Assembly (NCBI GenBank): GCA_050012375.1
Contig: JBEKHH010000021.1
Coordinates: 9,709 to 73,708 of the forward strand
Direction of reading: 5' to 3'
Source of the DNA: PALSA-1353 sp050012375
GTDB lineage: Bacteria; Planctomycetota; Phycisphaerae; Tepidisphaerales; Tepidisphaeraceae
Length of the DNA: 64,000 nucleotides
Shown here: one piece after another, positions 50,612-60,440 of the stretch
Layout of the letters: the number at the start of each line of letters is the position of its first letter
How positions within the stretch are numbered: the stretch's first letter is position 1
Translations under genes and position numbers: made by a program
Notes under the pieces: generated by a model
Told to the model about the DNA's origin: nothing
Seen by the model: only the letters and a program-made list of their open reading frames with translations
Database searches by the model: none

Positions 50612-51784
50612 CTCGCCCGCAACGGTATCGATCAGACGGTCGATCTCCTCCTGCGTGTGTTCGCAGCTCAGCGTCACACGCAATCGACTGGTTCCGCGCG
50701 GAACGGTCGGCGGCCGAATCGCCCCCACCAGCAAGTTTTTCTCCAGCAGTTTGCCCGCCAGCTCCAGCGCCGCCGATTCCTCTCCAACGATGATCGGGAC
50801 GATCGGCGAATCCCCATCGGGCAGAACCATTCCCTTGCCCCGCAACCGCTCTCGCAGCTCTCGCGCCAGCGCGCGGACGCGCTGCTGTCGTTGCGGCTCA
50901 TCGTGCATCGCGCGGATCGCCTCCTCGATCCCTGCGGCAATCGCCGGGGGAATGCTCGTCGAAAAAATATATGCCCGCCCCAAATTCACCGCCGTCCGGC
51001 AGAAATCCCCTCTGGCGCAAATTGCTCCGCCGGCACATCCGGCGGCCTTTGAAAAGGTGGCGACAGAAATATCCACCGCGCCCGCCAGCCCCCATTCCGC
51101 CGCCAAACCCGCCCCGCCCGGACCGTAAACTCCGCTGGCGTGCGCTTCATCAAGCAGCAGGACGAACGGCCTGGCCCGCTTCAGTTGATCCAGCGATTTC
51201 AAATCCGCCGCGTCGCCGTCCATGCTGAAGATGGATTCCGTCACGACGACCTGCAATTGCTCCGCCTCGGCTTGGTCAAGCAGCCGCTTGAGCTTGCTCA
51301 TGCCGTTGTGAGGAAAGACGCGCCACGCGGCGCCGGAGCCGCGCAGCGCATCCAGCAACGACACGTGCGCCAGCTTGTCCACGAGAAATCGCACCCCGCC
51401 GCGGTTTTTCCCCAGCGCCGCCAGCGTTTGGATCGCCGCGTGATTGGCTTGATATCCGCTGGGCAAAAGAATCGCCGCCTCGGTCCCCTTCCAGGAGGCG
51501 ATGGCCGATTCAGCGGCGGCATGTTGGGTGGAGAATCCGCTGATCAATCCCGCCGCCCCCGCGCCGGCGCCAAACTTCGCCGCCGCGTTCCCCACCGCCG
51601 CCACCACGCGCCGATGATGGGTCAGGCCGAGATAATTATTGGAGCAGAAATTGACGCAGACCCGCCCGTCAATTTCCACGTGCACCGCATCGATGGGCAC
51701 AACCACGCGCCGACTGCGGAGTTGCCGCGCTTCGGCGAGCCGGGATAACTCCTCTTTCAGAAGTGAATCGAACGACTCCGGCAT
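50597..51784 (-). CDS. bioF: 8-amino-7-oxononanoate synthase / 2-amino-3-ketobutyrate-type aminoacyl transferase
   Basis: PLP-dependent alpha-oxoamine synthase, which condenses pimeloyl-CoA (or acetyl-CoA) with an amino acid. 395 residues: NFCSNNYLGLTHHRRV, GAGAAGLISGFSTQHAAAE, the cofactor-binding LDEAHASGVYGPGGAG, and TFSKAAGCAGG with the Schiff-base Lys. C-terminal VPRGTSRLRVTLSCEHTQEE is typical. BioF is favoured over Kbl or sphingolipid-type enzymes by the GFSTQHAAAE and FSKA patterns, but no other bio gene is adjacent. Plus/minus convergent with the preceding gene. Confidence 0.85.
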   Translation of the reverse strand: MPESFDSLLKEELSRLAEARQLRSRRVVVPIDAVHVEIDGRVCVNFCSNNYLGLTHHRRVVAAVGNAAAKFGAGAGAAGLISGFSTQHAAAESAIASWKGTEAAILLPSGYQANHAAIQTLAALGKNRGGVRFLVDKLAHVSLLDALRGSGAAWRVFPHNGMSKLKRLLDQAEAEQLQVVVTESIFSMDGDAADLKSLDQLKRARPFVLLLDEAHASGVYGPGGAGLAAEWGLAGAVDISVATFSKAAGCAGGAICARGDFCRTAVNLGRAYIFSTSIPPAIAAGIEEAIRAMHDEPQRQQRVRALARELRERLRGKGMVLPDGDSPIVPIIVGEESAALELAGKLLEKNLLVGAIRPPTVPRGTSRLRVTLSCEHTQEEIDRLIDTVAGESSRG

Positions 51785-51785
51785 C

Positions 51786-51831
51786 GGTCAACGGCAACGC
51801 CGCACAGCGGTCAACGGCAACGCCGCACAGC
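51786..51831. repeat. Tandem 23-bp repeat upstream of bioF
   Basis: GGTCAACGGCAACGCCGCAC plus AGC occurs twice in direct tandem between the bioF start (51784) and the HU-like gene stop (51836). No recognised function; it may contain the bioF ribosome-binding region. Confidence 0.7.
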
Positions 51832-51835
51832 GAGC

Positions 51836-52201
51836 CTATTCGTCCTTGTCTTCCTCGTCGGCGGCGTCGCTCATCTCGGCGACGTCCCCCGCCTCATCGT
51901 CAATCGCTCCGCCCGTCAAATTGGCAAGCCTCTGTTTCATCAGCCTGCCCACTTTGAACTTGACCGTTCTCTTTTCCGGGACCTCAACGGGTTCGAGGGT
52001 CTTGGGGTTCTGGGCTTTTCGCGCTTTGCGAATTTTGGTTTCAAATACACCGAAGTCACGGAATTCCAAGCGGTTGCCTTTACCCAGCTCATTGACGATC
52101 TCGTCGAGGAACTGCTGAACGACCCGTTTCACCTGAACGCGACGCTGCGCCGTGTTATCGGCTATTCGATCAATCAATTCTTTCTTGGTGATGGTGGCCA
52201 T
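51836..52201 (-). CDS. HU/IHF-family DNA-binding protein with acidic tail
   Basis: 121 residues from the ATG at 52201: ITKKELIDRIADNTAQRRVQ and VKRVVQQFLDEIVNELGKGN form the dimerising helices, RLEFRDFGVFETKIRKARKA the DNA-binding beta arm with the Pro turn (NPKTLEPVEV), then PEKRTVKFKVGRLMKQRL. An extra ~25-residue Asp/Glu-rich tail (DDEAGDVAEMSDAADEEDKDE) is unusual for HU and may limit DNA binding. Nucleoid architectural role. Confidence 0.9.
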   Translation of the reverse strand: MATITKKELIDRIADNTAQRRVQVKRVVQQFLDEIVNELGKGNRLEFRDFGVFETKIRKARKAQNPKTLEPVEVPEKRTVKFKVGRLMKQRLANLTGGAIDDEAGDVAEMSDAADEEDKDE

Positions 52202-52320
52202 AGCGCCCTCGAATGGGTTTAACATGCGACGGGAAACAGACTTAAATACTATCCCTTACATCGCGACGGATTGCAAGAATAATACTTACTTGTGACACCC
52301 CAATTTTTGGTAGGAATGCT

Positions 52321-52671
52321 TCAGCGGTAGGTAATGCCGGAGGTTTCACTGATGGCCTGGCGTTGGTAATCATCCCGATTTCCCCCCCGCCCAAAGCTCC
52401 CGCCCCCCGCAAAATCCGAATACCAGTCATCCGTGGTCAGGGAATAATAAGTGGTCCTGGCATCCTCGAACCCCAGAAATGCCGCCGTCCCACGATCATC
52501 CCGGGAGAGGTCCAACTGCGGCATCCCGGCCAAGGCGGGCGGATCGAACGCCAGCGCCGCCGCCGGGGCCGCGTCGTAAGCGTGGCTCTGTTGCACCGGC
52601 GCGACACCAGCCGATTGCGAAGCGCAACCTGTGAGCGCCAAAGCCAGGAATGTCAGTCCAACCCATCGCAT
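52321..52671 (-). CDS. Lipoprotein, function unknown
   Basis: 116 residues: MRWVGLTFLALALTG-C is a lipoprotein signal. A Tyr/Asp/Gly-rich domain (YYSLTTDDWYSDFAGGGSFG) follows with no recognised fold. The upstream 310-base gap to leuA holds a short hairpin and the leuA promoter/leader but no other gene. Confidence 0.6.
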   Translation of the reverse strand: MRWVGLTFLALALTGCASQSAGVAPVQQSHAYDAAPAAALAFDPPALAGMPQLDLSRDDRGTAAFLGFEDARTTYYSLTTDDWYSDFAGGGSFGRGGNRDDYQRQAISETSGITYR

Positions 52672-52862
52672 GTTCAGGTCATGTCAAATTTAGTGCCATC
52701 GGACCCAAGTACCGATATCCCTTGCATTTTAGTGTCCAATGCAATCCACTGCCATGGACTCCAATACCCGTTGACGCGGGCGCGTTGCGTTGCGGCAACA
52801 TCAACCGTTGCAGAATCCCAACATGTTCGCCGATAGGTGGCGTCAGAAGGACGCCAAAGGAA

Positions 52863-52890
52863 GTTTAGCCGCGACCCGAAGGGGAGCGCG
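52863..52890. repeat. Short hairpin repeat of the TTTAGC family (copy 2)
   Basis: GTTTAGCCGCGACCCGAAGG then GGAGCGCG. It shares TTTAGCSGC and the GCGCG end with copies at 36777 and 58910, with a different loop (CGACCCGAAGGGG). Lies upstream of the leuA promoter. Confidence 0.45.
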
Positions 52891-52943
52891 TTTCCGAATG
52901 TCCTTCTTCATTCGTTTGCCCACGGCCCCCGCCGACAACATCA

Positions 52944-52972
52944 TTGACAATCGATCCCGCGATCGCTCTAAT
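52944..52972 (+). promoter_or_regulatory. leuA operon promoter
   Basis: TTGACA (perfect -35, 52944-52949), 17-base spacer, TCTAAT (5/6 -10, 52967-52972). Predicted transcription start about 52979, so the leader peptide ATG at 52982 has almost no 5' UTR. Confidence 0.75.
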
Positions 52973-52981
52973 AACTGAACT

Positions 52982-53050
52982 ATGCAATTGGCGACCCTCC
53001 CTTCTCGACTTGCCCTGGCCCTTCCGGGCCTTGCGTGCGCGCGATCGTAG
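52982..53050 (+). CDS. leuL: leu operon leader peptide
   Basis: 22 codons, ATG to TAG, encoding MQLATLPSRLALALPGLA followed by CARS. Six of 22 residues are Leu, using TTG, CTC, CTT, CTG, CTT and CTT. It is followed by overlapping antiterminator and terminator hairpins and then leuA, the layout of ribosome-stalling amino-acid attenuators. It is too short and too Leu-biased to be a normal protein. Its -10 is only 9 bases from the ATG, suggesting leaderless initiation. Confidence 0.75.
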   Translation: MQLATLPSRLALALPGLACARS

Positions 53051-53111
53051 GAAGCCTGATCCATCACCATTGAAGAATAGGCCCTACGATCCGGAATCGT
53101 AGGGTTTTTTT
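53043..53111 (+). terminator. Leucine attenuator: antiterminator and intrinsic terminator
   Basis: Terminator: CCCTACGAT (53082-53090), loop CCGGA, ATCGTAGGG (53096-53104), then T7 (53105-53111). Antiterminator: GATCGTAGG (53043-53051) pairs with CCTACGATC (53083-53091), which sequesters the terminator's left arm. The antiterminator's left arm includes the leader stop codon TAG (53048-53050). A ribosome stalled at Leu codons leaves it free (readthrough); a ribosome at the stop masks it (termination). Confidence 0.85.
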
Positions 53112-53155
53112 GTCGGCCATTTTTTGAGGTCATTCGGTTCAAGAAGGAGCGATTT

Positions 53156-54706
<1,551 letters not shown>

Positions 54707-54812
54707 AGCGAGGGTCGAGAGCAACGATCGGCGGAAATTTGATCTTTGCGCCGGGGCTGCTATTCTCGGCTGGAAAGATCGGCAAGACCGTCGGTTGGGA
54801 AAAAAAATCGAA

Positions 54813-54886
54813 CGGGGTGTAGCTCAGCTTGGTAGAGCGCTTGGTTCGGGACCAAGAGGCCACAGGTTCAAATCCTGCCACCCCGA
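54813..54886 (+). tRNA. tRNA-Pro (CGG)
   Basis: Cloverleaf: acceptor CGGGGTG / CACCCCG, D arm GCTC..GAGC with AGCTTGGTA loop, anticodon stem CTTGG / CCAAG around the loop TTCGGGA (anticodon CGG), T-arm CAGG TTCAAAT CCTG, discriminator A. An A-C pair at the outer T-stem is a mild irregularity. CCA is not encoded. Confidence 0.93.
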
Positions 54887-54905
54887 TTTTTCGCGAAGCG
54901 AAAAA
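54887..54905. terminator. Palindrome after tRNA-Pro
   Basis: TTTTTCGC-GAA-GCGAAAAA directly follows the tRNA's last base. The stem is 8 bp; the A/T arms give U-rich ends on both strands. Likely a tRNA transcript terminator or processing site. Confidence 0.5.
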
Positions 54906-54909
54906 TAGA

Positions 54910-55023
54910 GCAGGAGAGATATAGAAAGTAGAGAGGAGAGCAAAGGCAAGACCGATGTCGGAAGTCGAACGGGCGTAATAGGCCAAACTCTCCTGCGGTC
55001 TCCTTTCTACTCTCTACTTTCTA
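54910..55023. repeat. Inverted repeat with GAGAAAGTA/CTCTACTTTC units
   Basis: TAGAAAGTAGAGAG (54922-54935) and its exact complement CTCTCTACTTTCTA (55010-55023) form a 14-bp stem. GCAGGAGAG (54910-54918) and CTCTCCTGC (54988-54996) add a second. It lies after the tRNA and before the permease gene; no coding frame supported in 54887-55231 otherwise. Confidence 0.65.
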
Positions 55024-55231
55024 AAGGCAGGATCCGGCCAATGGCCTTCGCCGTCGAGAAACTGCTCGTTTATCTGAAGGCGATCAGTTTCGGTAACCGT
55101 TTACCGTCATCGCATTGAACCATGCGGGTTCCCGGCGGTTTTTGGATGTCGAAGCGCTGGGCGACGAAATCGAAGATGATGGATCGTCGTGTTTTTGCGG
55201 ACGATTCCAGAACGGTAAACAGTTTCCCGAT

Positions 55232-56887
55232 TTACCGGTGGACGCCAGCTTCCTCGGGTGTTTGAAAGTCGGTCCCCCGTTTTTGGAGCGGTTCGCCCGC
55301 GAGACGTTCGCGGCTTGCTTTGTGAAACGACAACAGGAAAAAAACGCAGGCCAGCACAAAATAAGCCATCGAATATTGATACGGTATCTGCCGCCCCGGC
55401 TGGGGAATCATCCACGGTAGGTACATGCTTCCGTCGGCCTGGGCGGAATGGATGATTCCGAAAAATGACAAACCCGCCAGGACGATTAAGTAGGCCGATG
55501 ATCGTTTGAGGCGCCGGTCGATGAGCTCCACCAGAAAAGCCGCCCAAAGCATTGCGGTGAGGATGAAGCCGTTGCCCAGCGCGAAGATGACTTGCAGCTC
55601 CGGCAACGCTTTTCCTGGAGCGGTCATAAGCCTGTCGAAAATCTGCTGAGGAACAAAATTGGGATCGCCCAGCTTAATTCCCAGAAGCCTGGCGATGGTG
55701 GGAAAAAATGAGAACGCTACCGCCGGCGCATGGGCCTTGGGTACGGCATAAAACGCCTGAACGATGATATCCAATGCGACGAAGACGAGGATCGGCGCCA
55801 GGACCGCGCGGGGGATTAATTCGACTAAGTACGACGCCAACCCCAGCATGCCGCTGACGCCGACAACCACGCCCGTGAGCAGCGTATACCCCGCTCGCGA
55901 TCCCATATTCTTGTACGCTGGATGACCGATGTAGGGCGTGGATTGGGCGACCCCGCCGCACATTCCCGCGACCAGCGTCGCGAAGGCTTCGACCAGAAGA
56001 ATATTGCGCGTGTTGTAATCGTCTCCGGCGGCCTTGGCGCTGGCGGTAGTGTTGATGCCGCCGATAACGGTGAGAAGCGCAAAGGGAATTGACAGCGGGA
56101 GGTATCGCAGCGCCAACGTAAGCCCTTTGAGAAATGCCAGGGTCGGAGCCGGCATCGCGAAGTGCACGCGTAAGGCTGGAGGGGGAGAGTATGTGCCCCC
56201 CGCTAACCCATATGGTGCAACGCAATAATACAAAACGGAACCCACGAGTACGGCGGCCAGAACACCCGGGAACTTTCCCGGAAGGCGGATGCCGGCGACG
56301 ATCGTGTAGAAAATCAATCCCAGAGAGAGCAAGCCAATCAACGGCATGGCGAAAATATCAAAGAGCGGCGTCATGGCGATCAGCCCCAGCCCCACTCCCG
56401 CCAGGGAGCCAAGCAACCCGGCTTGCGGCACCAGACGCTGCACCCAGTTTCCCAGGAACGAAAAGACCACCTTGATGATCCCCATGTACATCATCGTGGC
56501 CATGCCCACGTACCAGGTCATCATGGCGGCATCATGCGGGGAATACCCCTGCGCTTTCAGCCGCACAAACTCCGGGCCGAGGACGATCAATGCCAATCCA
56601 ATCGTCGAAGGCGTGTCGAGCCCCAGCGGCATCGCGGTGACGTTGGGGTTGCCTGTGCGCTTGCTCAGATTGAACGCCATGTAGGTGTAGAACAGGTCCC
56701 CGACCAACACGCCTAATGCCGTTCCCGGAAACATGCGCGTGAACACGATATCTGCGGGGTATCCGAATCCGAAAACGAGAATTCCCGAGAGGAATGAAAG
56801 GACGGTCAGGTTATCGAAGATAAGGCCGAAAAAGCCGTTAAGGTCTCCGAGGACAAACCAACGGTACGGTTGCCGAATGGGCGGCAT
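55232..56887 (-). CDS. NCS2-like (xanthine/uracil or AzgA-type) permease
   Basis: 551-residue transporter with ~13 membrane helices. Motifs: FGLIFDNLTVLSFLSGILVF, NPNVTAMPLGLDTPSTIGL (the NCS2 TM8/10 region is usually NxxTAMP or similar), GGVAQSTPYIGHPAYKNMGSRAGYT and LTGVVVGVSGMLGLASYLVELIP. The QSTPYIGHPAYK motif is like the transport-critical 'SPVTVFIGHPAYK..GAR' of AzgA-related families. Substrate (nucleobase or xanthine) not resolvable. Monocistronic, minus strand; 467 bases upstream hold no recognised riboswitch. Confidence 0.8.
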   Translation of the reverse strand: MPPIRQPYRWFVLGDLNGFFGLIFDNLTVLSFLSGILVFGFGYPADIVFTRMFPGTALGVLVGDLFYTYMAFNLSKRTGNPNVTAMPLGLDTPSTIGLALIVLGPEFVRLKAQGYSPHDAAMMTWYVGMATMMYMGIIKVVFSFLGNWVQRLVPQAGLLGSLAGVGLGLIAMTPLFDIFAMPLIGLLSLGLIFYTIVAGIRLPGKFPGVLAAVLVGSVLYYCVAPYGLAGGTYSPPPALRVHFAMPAPTLAFLKGLTLALRYLPLSIPFALLTVIGGINTTASAKAAGDDYNTRNILLVEAFATLVAGMCGGVAQSTPYIGHPAYKNMGSRAGYTLLTGVVVGVSGMLGLASYLVELIPRAVLAPILVFVALDIIVQAFYAVPKAHAPAVAFSFFPTIARLLGIKLGDPNFVPQQIFDRLMTAPGKALPELQVIFALGNGFILTAMLWAAFLVELIDRRLKRSSAYLIVLAGLSFFGIIHSAQADGSMYLPWMIPQPGRQIPYQYSMAYFVLACVFFLLSFHKASRERLAGEPLQKRGTDFQTPEEAGVHR

Positions 56888-57354
56888 AGGGGTGCTCCAA
56901 AGGGCTTATGCCCTTGCACGACCAGCGAATGATGAAAACAAATATACGAATTTGCCGTGAAATCCGCATGCAACAGGCACCGGCTCTCCTGGTTCCCAAC
57001 TCGCTATCGTGTAGGCCCGAGACTACGGTAGAATCCTCCCCAGTGGTCCACCGCGGTCGTGGGCAGAGCAAACCCCGTTCAAACCGGTAATCGAGCTACG
57101 CGTAATGGTCGGACACATCGTGTTAACCGGCGGCCCGTGGCGCGCTTCTGGCCCAACAATGGGAACATCATCCAGCCTTTTATCGAGTGGATGCGCAAAA
57201 CGAGTTCAGCGATAAAATCGCGGCGGTGGAAGCGTTGCTAAAGAGCGTGCTGTAGCCCGATGCCGTCTGCCACGCCCCAACCAGTCAGGTAACTAAAAGG
57301 TCCACGACCCTACAATCGTCAGTCGAAGCTAAAACCGCGGAACATCAATTGTTC
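56888..57354. other. 467-base gap upstream of the permease
   Basis: No coding frame is convincing. A short palindrome AAGGGCTTATGCCCTT (56901-56916) lies just before the permease start. I see no conserved guanine/xanthine riboswitch core. A C-rich stretch near 57060 is unremarkable. Confidence 0.4.
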
Positions 57355-58389
57355 TCACGCGATGATCTTATCGCGCATGCCGCCGTAGGCTATCGCGCGA
57401 ACAAACTCCTCCCGGAAAAATTCATGCGGAAAGCCCAGCGGAACCGCGCTGACCTCATCCAGCAACCGAAGCTGATCGCGATCGAGCTTCAAGTCCAGGG
57501 CGGCCAGGTTGTCGTGAAGCTGAGCGATCTTGCGCGTGCCGATGATCGGAATGATCGGCTGATCCCGATGCAAGAGCCACGCGATGGCAACCTGCGGTGC
57601 GCTTCGCCCGAGTTGCTGGGCCACCTGTTTGACGGCGGCGACGATTTTTTCGGCGCGCTGGCCGCCGCGCATCATCGGTTTCATCATCTCCGTGCTGAAT
57701 CGCGCATCCTTGGCCTGCGCGCCGCCCTGATATTTGCCGGAGAGCAGGCCGCCGGCCAGGGGCGACCACGCGGTCACGCCCAGCCCCAGCGCCTTGGCCA
57801 TCGGCAGCAACTCGCGCTCCACCGTGCGCTCGATCAGGCTGTATTCGATCTGGAGGCCAACGAACTTCCCCCACCCGCGGAATTCAGCCAGCGTGTTGGC
57901 CTGAGCAATCCACCAAGCCGGCGCGTCCGACACGCCCGCATAAAGCACCTTGCCCGAGCGGATGAGGTCCTCAAAACCCCGCATCACTTCCTCGACCGGC
58001 GTGATCTGGTCCCAGATATGCAGCCAATAAAGATCGATGTAATCGGTCCCCAGCCGTTTCAGGCTCGCCTCGATCGCCTGGAATATGCTCTTGCGATGAT
58101 TTCCCGCGGCATTGGGGTCTTTGCCGGGGGCGGAGTTGGTGTACTTCGTGGCCAGAACGACTTCGCCACGATGATCCCGGATAAACTCGCCGACGAATTT
58201 TTCGCTGGTCCCCGCAGTGTAGAGGTTGGCGGTATCGATGAAATTCCCGCCTGCCTCACGGTAGGCTTCGTACATTTTGCGCGCCTCATCCTTGGCCGCG
58301 CCCCATCCCCAGTCTTCACCGAAGGTCATCGCCCCCAGACAAATCTCCGCCACCCGAAGCCCGCTATCGCCCAAGAGTCGGTATCGCAT
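57355..58389 (-). CDS. Aldo/keto reductase
   Basis: Third AKR paralogue, 344 residues. Asp52 and Tyr57 (FIDTANLYTAG), Lys82 (LATKYTN), His124 (YWLHIW) form the catalytic tetrad. RGGQRAEKIVAAVKQVAQQLG and TRKIAQLHDNLAALDL fit the C-terminal NADPH-binding loop. Closely resembles AKRs of the YakC/Tas group, whose physiological substrates are rarely known. Monocistronic. Confidence 0.9.
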   Translation of the reverse strand: MRYRLLGDSGLRVAEICLGAMTFGEDWGWGAAKDEARKMYEAYREAGGNFIDTANLYTAGTSEKFVGEFIRDHRGEVVLATKYTNSAPGKDPNAAGNHRKSIFQAIEASLKRLGTDYIDLYWLHIWDQITPVEEVMRGFEDLIRSGKVLYAGVSDAPAWWIAQANTLAEFRGWGKFVGLQIEYSLIERTVERELLPMAKALGLGVTAWSPLAGGLLSGKYQGGAQAKDARFSTEMMKPMMRGGQRAEKIVAAVKQVAQQLGRSAPQVAIAWLLHRDQPIIPIIGTRKIAQLHDNLAALDLKLDRDQLRLLDEVSAVPLGFPHEFFREEFVRAIAYGGMRDKIIA

Positions 58390-58594
58390 ATGAACACCTT
58401 CCAGGCATGACGCCGAAATTGAAAAATATCTCTGTGGCCGGGGGGTTTATATTGCCGTGAAAACGCCAAAGTCAACCGAAACCGCGAGATGGAAATGAAT
58501 CGGGAAATTCAAAGAGAAATTCAAAGGATCGGGGACGGGATCGGAGACATTCATTGCGATAAATCGCCCAAAACGGGCCGTCCGTTGTTGGAGT

Positions 58595-58834
58595 AAGGGC
58601 GACTTCATCTACAACGGCGTGGTCAGCGGCGAGGACTTCACACTGCTGGTCGGCAACTTAGGAATGCAAGCCAACGGACCCGGCGTCGCATTTCCTGCCG
58701 ACAACTCCACAACGTTGGGCGCGGCGGTTCCGGCATCCACGCTTCTGCAAACCGCCAATGGCGTCTCGGCCTCTCCGATCGCCCACCGCCACCCCATCAC
58801 ATCGCCCAAACTTCACAGCCGTAAGCATCGATAG
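58595..58834 (+). pseudogene. Remnant of a dockerin-like exported protein C-terminus
   Basis: The frame KGDFIYNGVVSGEDFTLLVG followed by NLGMQANGPG matches the 'GDFNYDGVVNGEDFTLLVGNLG' duplicated Ca-binding/dockerin-like motif found at the C-terminus of planctomycete autotransporter or PEP-CTERM-like proteins. No start, upstream domain or sorting tail accompanies it. Upstream sequence back to 58390 has no related coding. Read as a fragment left by deletion. Confidence 0.55.
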
Positions 58835-58909
58835 AATAAACAGGGACAGCCGCCGGTTTCATCGGTCCCTCCGGCTCATACGCATCGTGATCATTCGGCG
58901 CGCTTTCTG

Positions 58910-58936
58910 GTTTAGCGGCCCCGCTTGCGGGGCGCG
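58910..58936. repeat. Short hairpin repeat of the TTTAGCGGC family (copy 3)
   Basis: GTTTAGCGGCCCCGCTTGCG followed by GGGCGCG: core GCCCCGC-TT-GCGGGGC, a perfect 7-bp stem. Compared with copy 1 two stem pairs differ with compensating changes on both sides. The rest of the 58835-59335 gap shows no gene. Confidence 0.6.
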
Positions 58937-58967
58937 CCGCCGCGGTCTACGGCTGCTGGATCAATCA

Positions 58968-58988
58968 AACTCCCGACCCCTTTGAATT
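58968..58988. repeat. REP-like AATTCAAAGGGGTCGGGAG element
   Basis: AACTCCCGACCCCTTTGAAT plus T. Related sequences on either strand occur at 41068-41088, 58516-58539 and 60402-60435. Confidence 0.5.
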
Positions 58989-59335
58989 GGCTAGGTGAAT
59001 ATCATTCGTTCGCGTCACTTTTAGATTGTCCGCCTTTACACTTTCCGGTCGAGTCGTGCGGCGCGTCGTATTTGTCCTTCCGCAGAGATTACGGGGGCTT
59101 CGAGGACCGCTGACCATGCCCGTCGAGCATCCATCACGCCAGCGATCTGAATATCACCCGAACCCCCGTGGATCGGAGATCGCGCCTCTTGCCGTTTTAT
59201 GGTCAATCACTGTCGCTTTTTGCGAAGCAAGTTTATTTAAAAAGCGTGGAGATTTCTCTTGAACGCCTCGTGTGCCACCCTAAAGTAACCCGCTGTAATC
59301 CGGTCACTTAGACTCACGGGGACGATGGAGAGAAG

Positions 59336-60355
59336 ATGCATCGCACACATCACTTTCGGGCTTGCGCTTATGAAATCTTCGCCGGCTTGGCAACTCGGCT
59401 TTCCGCCGCTTCGCTGCTAGTTCCAATCACTCTGCTGGCTGGAATGTCAACGGCGCGAGCCGATATTTATCTCAGCAACGGCGGCCGTTCCACGGTGTAC
59501 GATTATTCGCTTACGGGCACCTTGGTCAGCAGCCGAGCAACCGGCGGCAACTTGAACACGCTATCCCTGGATGGTCCCGGCAATTTGTATGTCACCGATC
59601 TGGGAGGCGGCGAGGTAAAATTCCCCGCGGGCCAGCCGCTCAGCAGCGCGTCGTACACGGGAATGTCCATAAGCGGAACGGCCGGACTCTTCTACGGCTC
59701 CGCCGTCGACTCCGGCGGAAATGTTTACTTCACCACCGATGCCGATAGCAGCATCTCCTCCGACATCAAGGTCTATAAGTACACCGGTGGAGCCGGCTCG
59801 CCAGCGCTTTTCTCGGATACATTGGCCAACACCAGTTTCAGCGTCTACAACACGGTGGCGGTGGATCCCATCACCGGCAACGTGTTCGTCGCCGACAACC
59901 ACAACAGCGATATACTTGAGTACGGCCCGACCGGCGGGACCACTCCGATCCAGACGTTTACCACTGGCGTAAGCAGCCCCTGGGACATCGCGGTCGACAA
60001 ACTGGGCGATCTCTACGTCTCCGACGGCAACGGCAACGTGGAAAAAATTAACATCGGCACCGGGACTCCGACGCCTGTTGCGACGGGCCTTAGTTCGCTC
60101 AAGGGCCTGGCGGTGGACAGTCAAAACAACCTTTACTACATCGCCCTGGACGCATCCAGCCACGGCGGCATCTACGAAGTGACCGCCGCTGGGTCGGCTC
60201 TGGGAGAACTGTTCAACACGGGGTCGTTAGAAGCGGACTACATTGCCCTGCCCGTACCCGAACCTGCCGGGGCGACCGCCGTCATTTCCATCATTGTCCT
60301 GCTGCTCGTTGCGCCGCGTTATTTGCGGTCAGCAAACTCCACACGATCCGCGTGA
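59336..60355 (+). CDS. PEP-CTERM exported protein with NHL-like propeller
   Basis: 339 residues. Signal peptide after a polar N-terminus (LSAASLLVPITLLAGM, cleavage at ARA). The mature part contains repeated ~45-residue blocks like LSLDGPGNLYVTDLGGGEV, VAVDPITGNVFVADNHNSDI, IAVDKLGDLYVSDGNGNVEK and LAVDSQNNLYYIALD, i.e. NHL/YncE-like beta-propeller blades. C-terminus: VPEPAG, helix ATAVISIIVLLLV and basic end, a PEP-CTERM tail. Likely exported to the cell surface; ligand unknown. Confidence 0.85.
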   Translation: MHRTHHFRACAYEIFAGLATRLSAASLLVPITLLAGMSTARADIYLSNGGRSTVYDYSLTGTLVSSRATGGNLNTLSLDGPGNLYVTDLGGGEVKFPAGQPLSSASYTGMSISGTAGLFYGSAVDSGGNVYFTTDADSSISSDIKVYKYTGGAGSPALFSDTLANTSFSVYNTVAVDPITGNVFVADNHNSDILEYGPTGGTTPIQTFTTGVSSPWDIAVDKLGDLYVSDGNGNVEKINIGTGTPTPVATGLSSLKGLAVDSQNNLYYIALDASSHGGIYEVTAAGSALGELFNTGSLEADYIALPVPEPAGATAVISIIVLLLVAPRYLRSANSTRSA

Positions 60356-60401
60356 TCCGAGCCGCGAGATCATCGGTCATTCGGATTTCGTAAACTTCAG
60401 C

Positions 60402-60435
60402 GAGAAATTCAAAGGGGAGTAATTCTAATTTCCCG
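60402..60435. repeat. REP-like AATTCAAAGGGGAGTAATTC element
   Basis: GAGAAATTCAAAGGGGAGTA followed by ATTCTAATTTCCCGG, inverted partly (GAAATTC..AATTTC). It overlaps the last 6 bases before the stop of the frameshifted gene (60441). Confidence 0.45.
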
Positions 60436-60440
60436 GCAGG

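Noticed and set aside
56888..57060. Riboswitch upstream of the NCS2-like permease
   Set aside because: No guanine, xanthine or PRPP aptamer core could be recognised on the minus strand.
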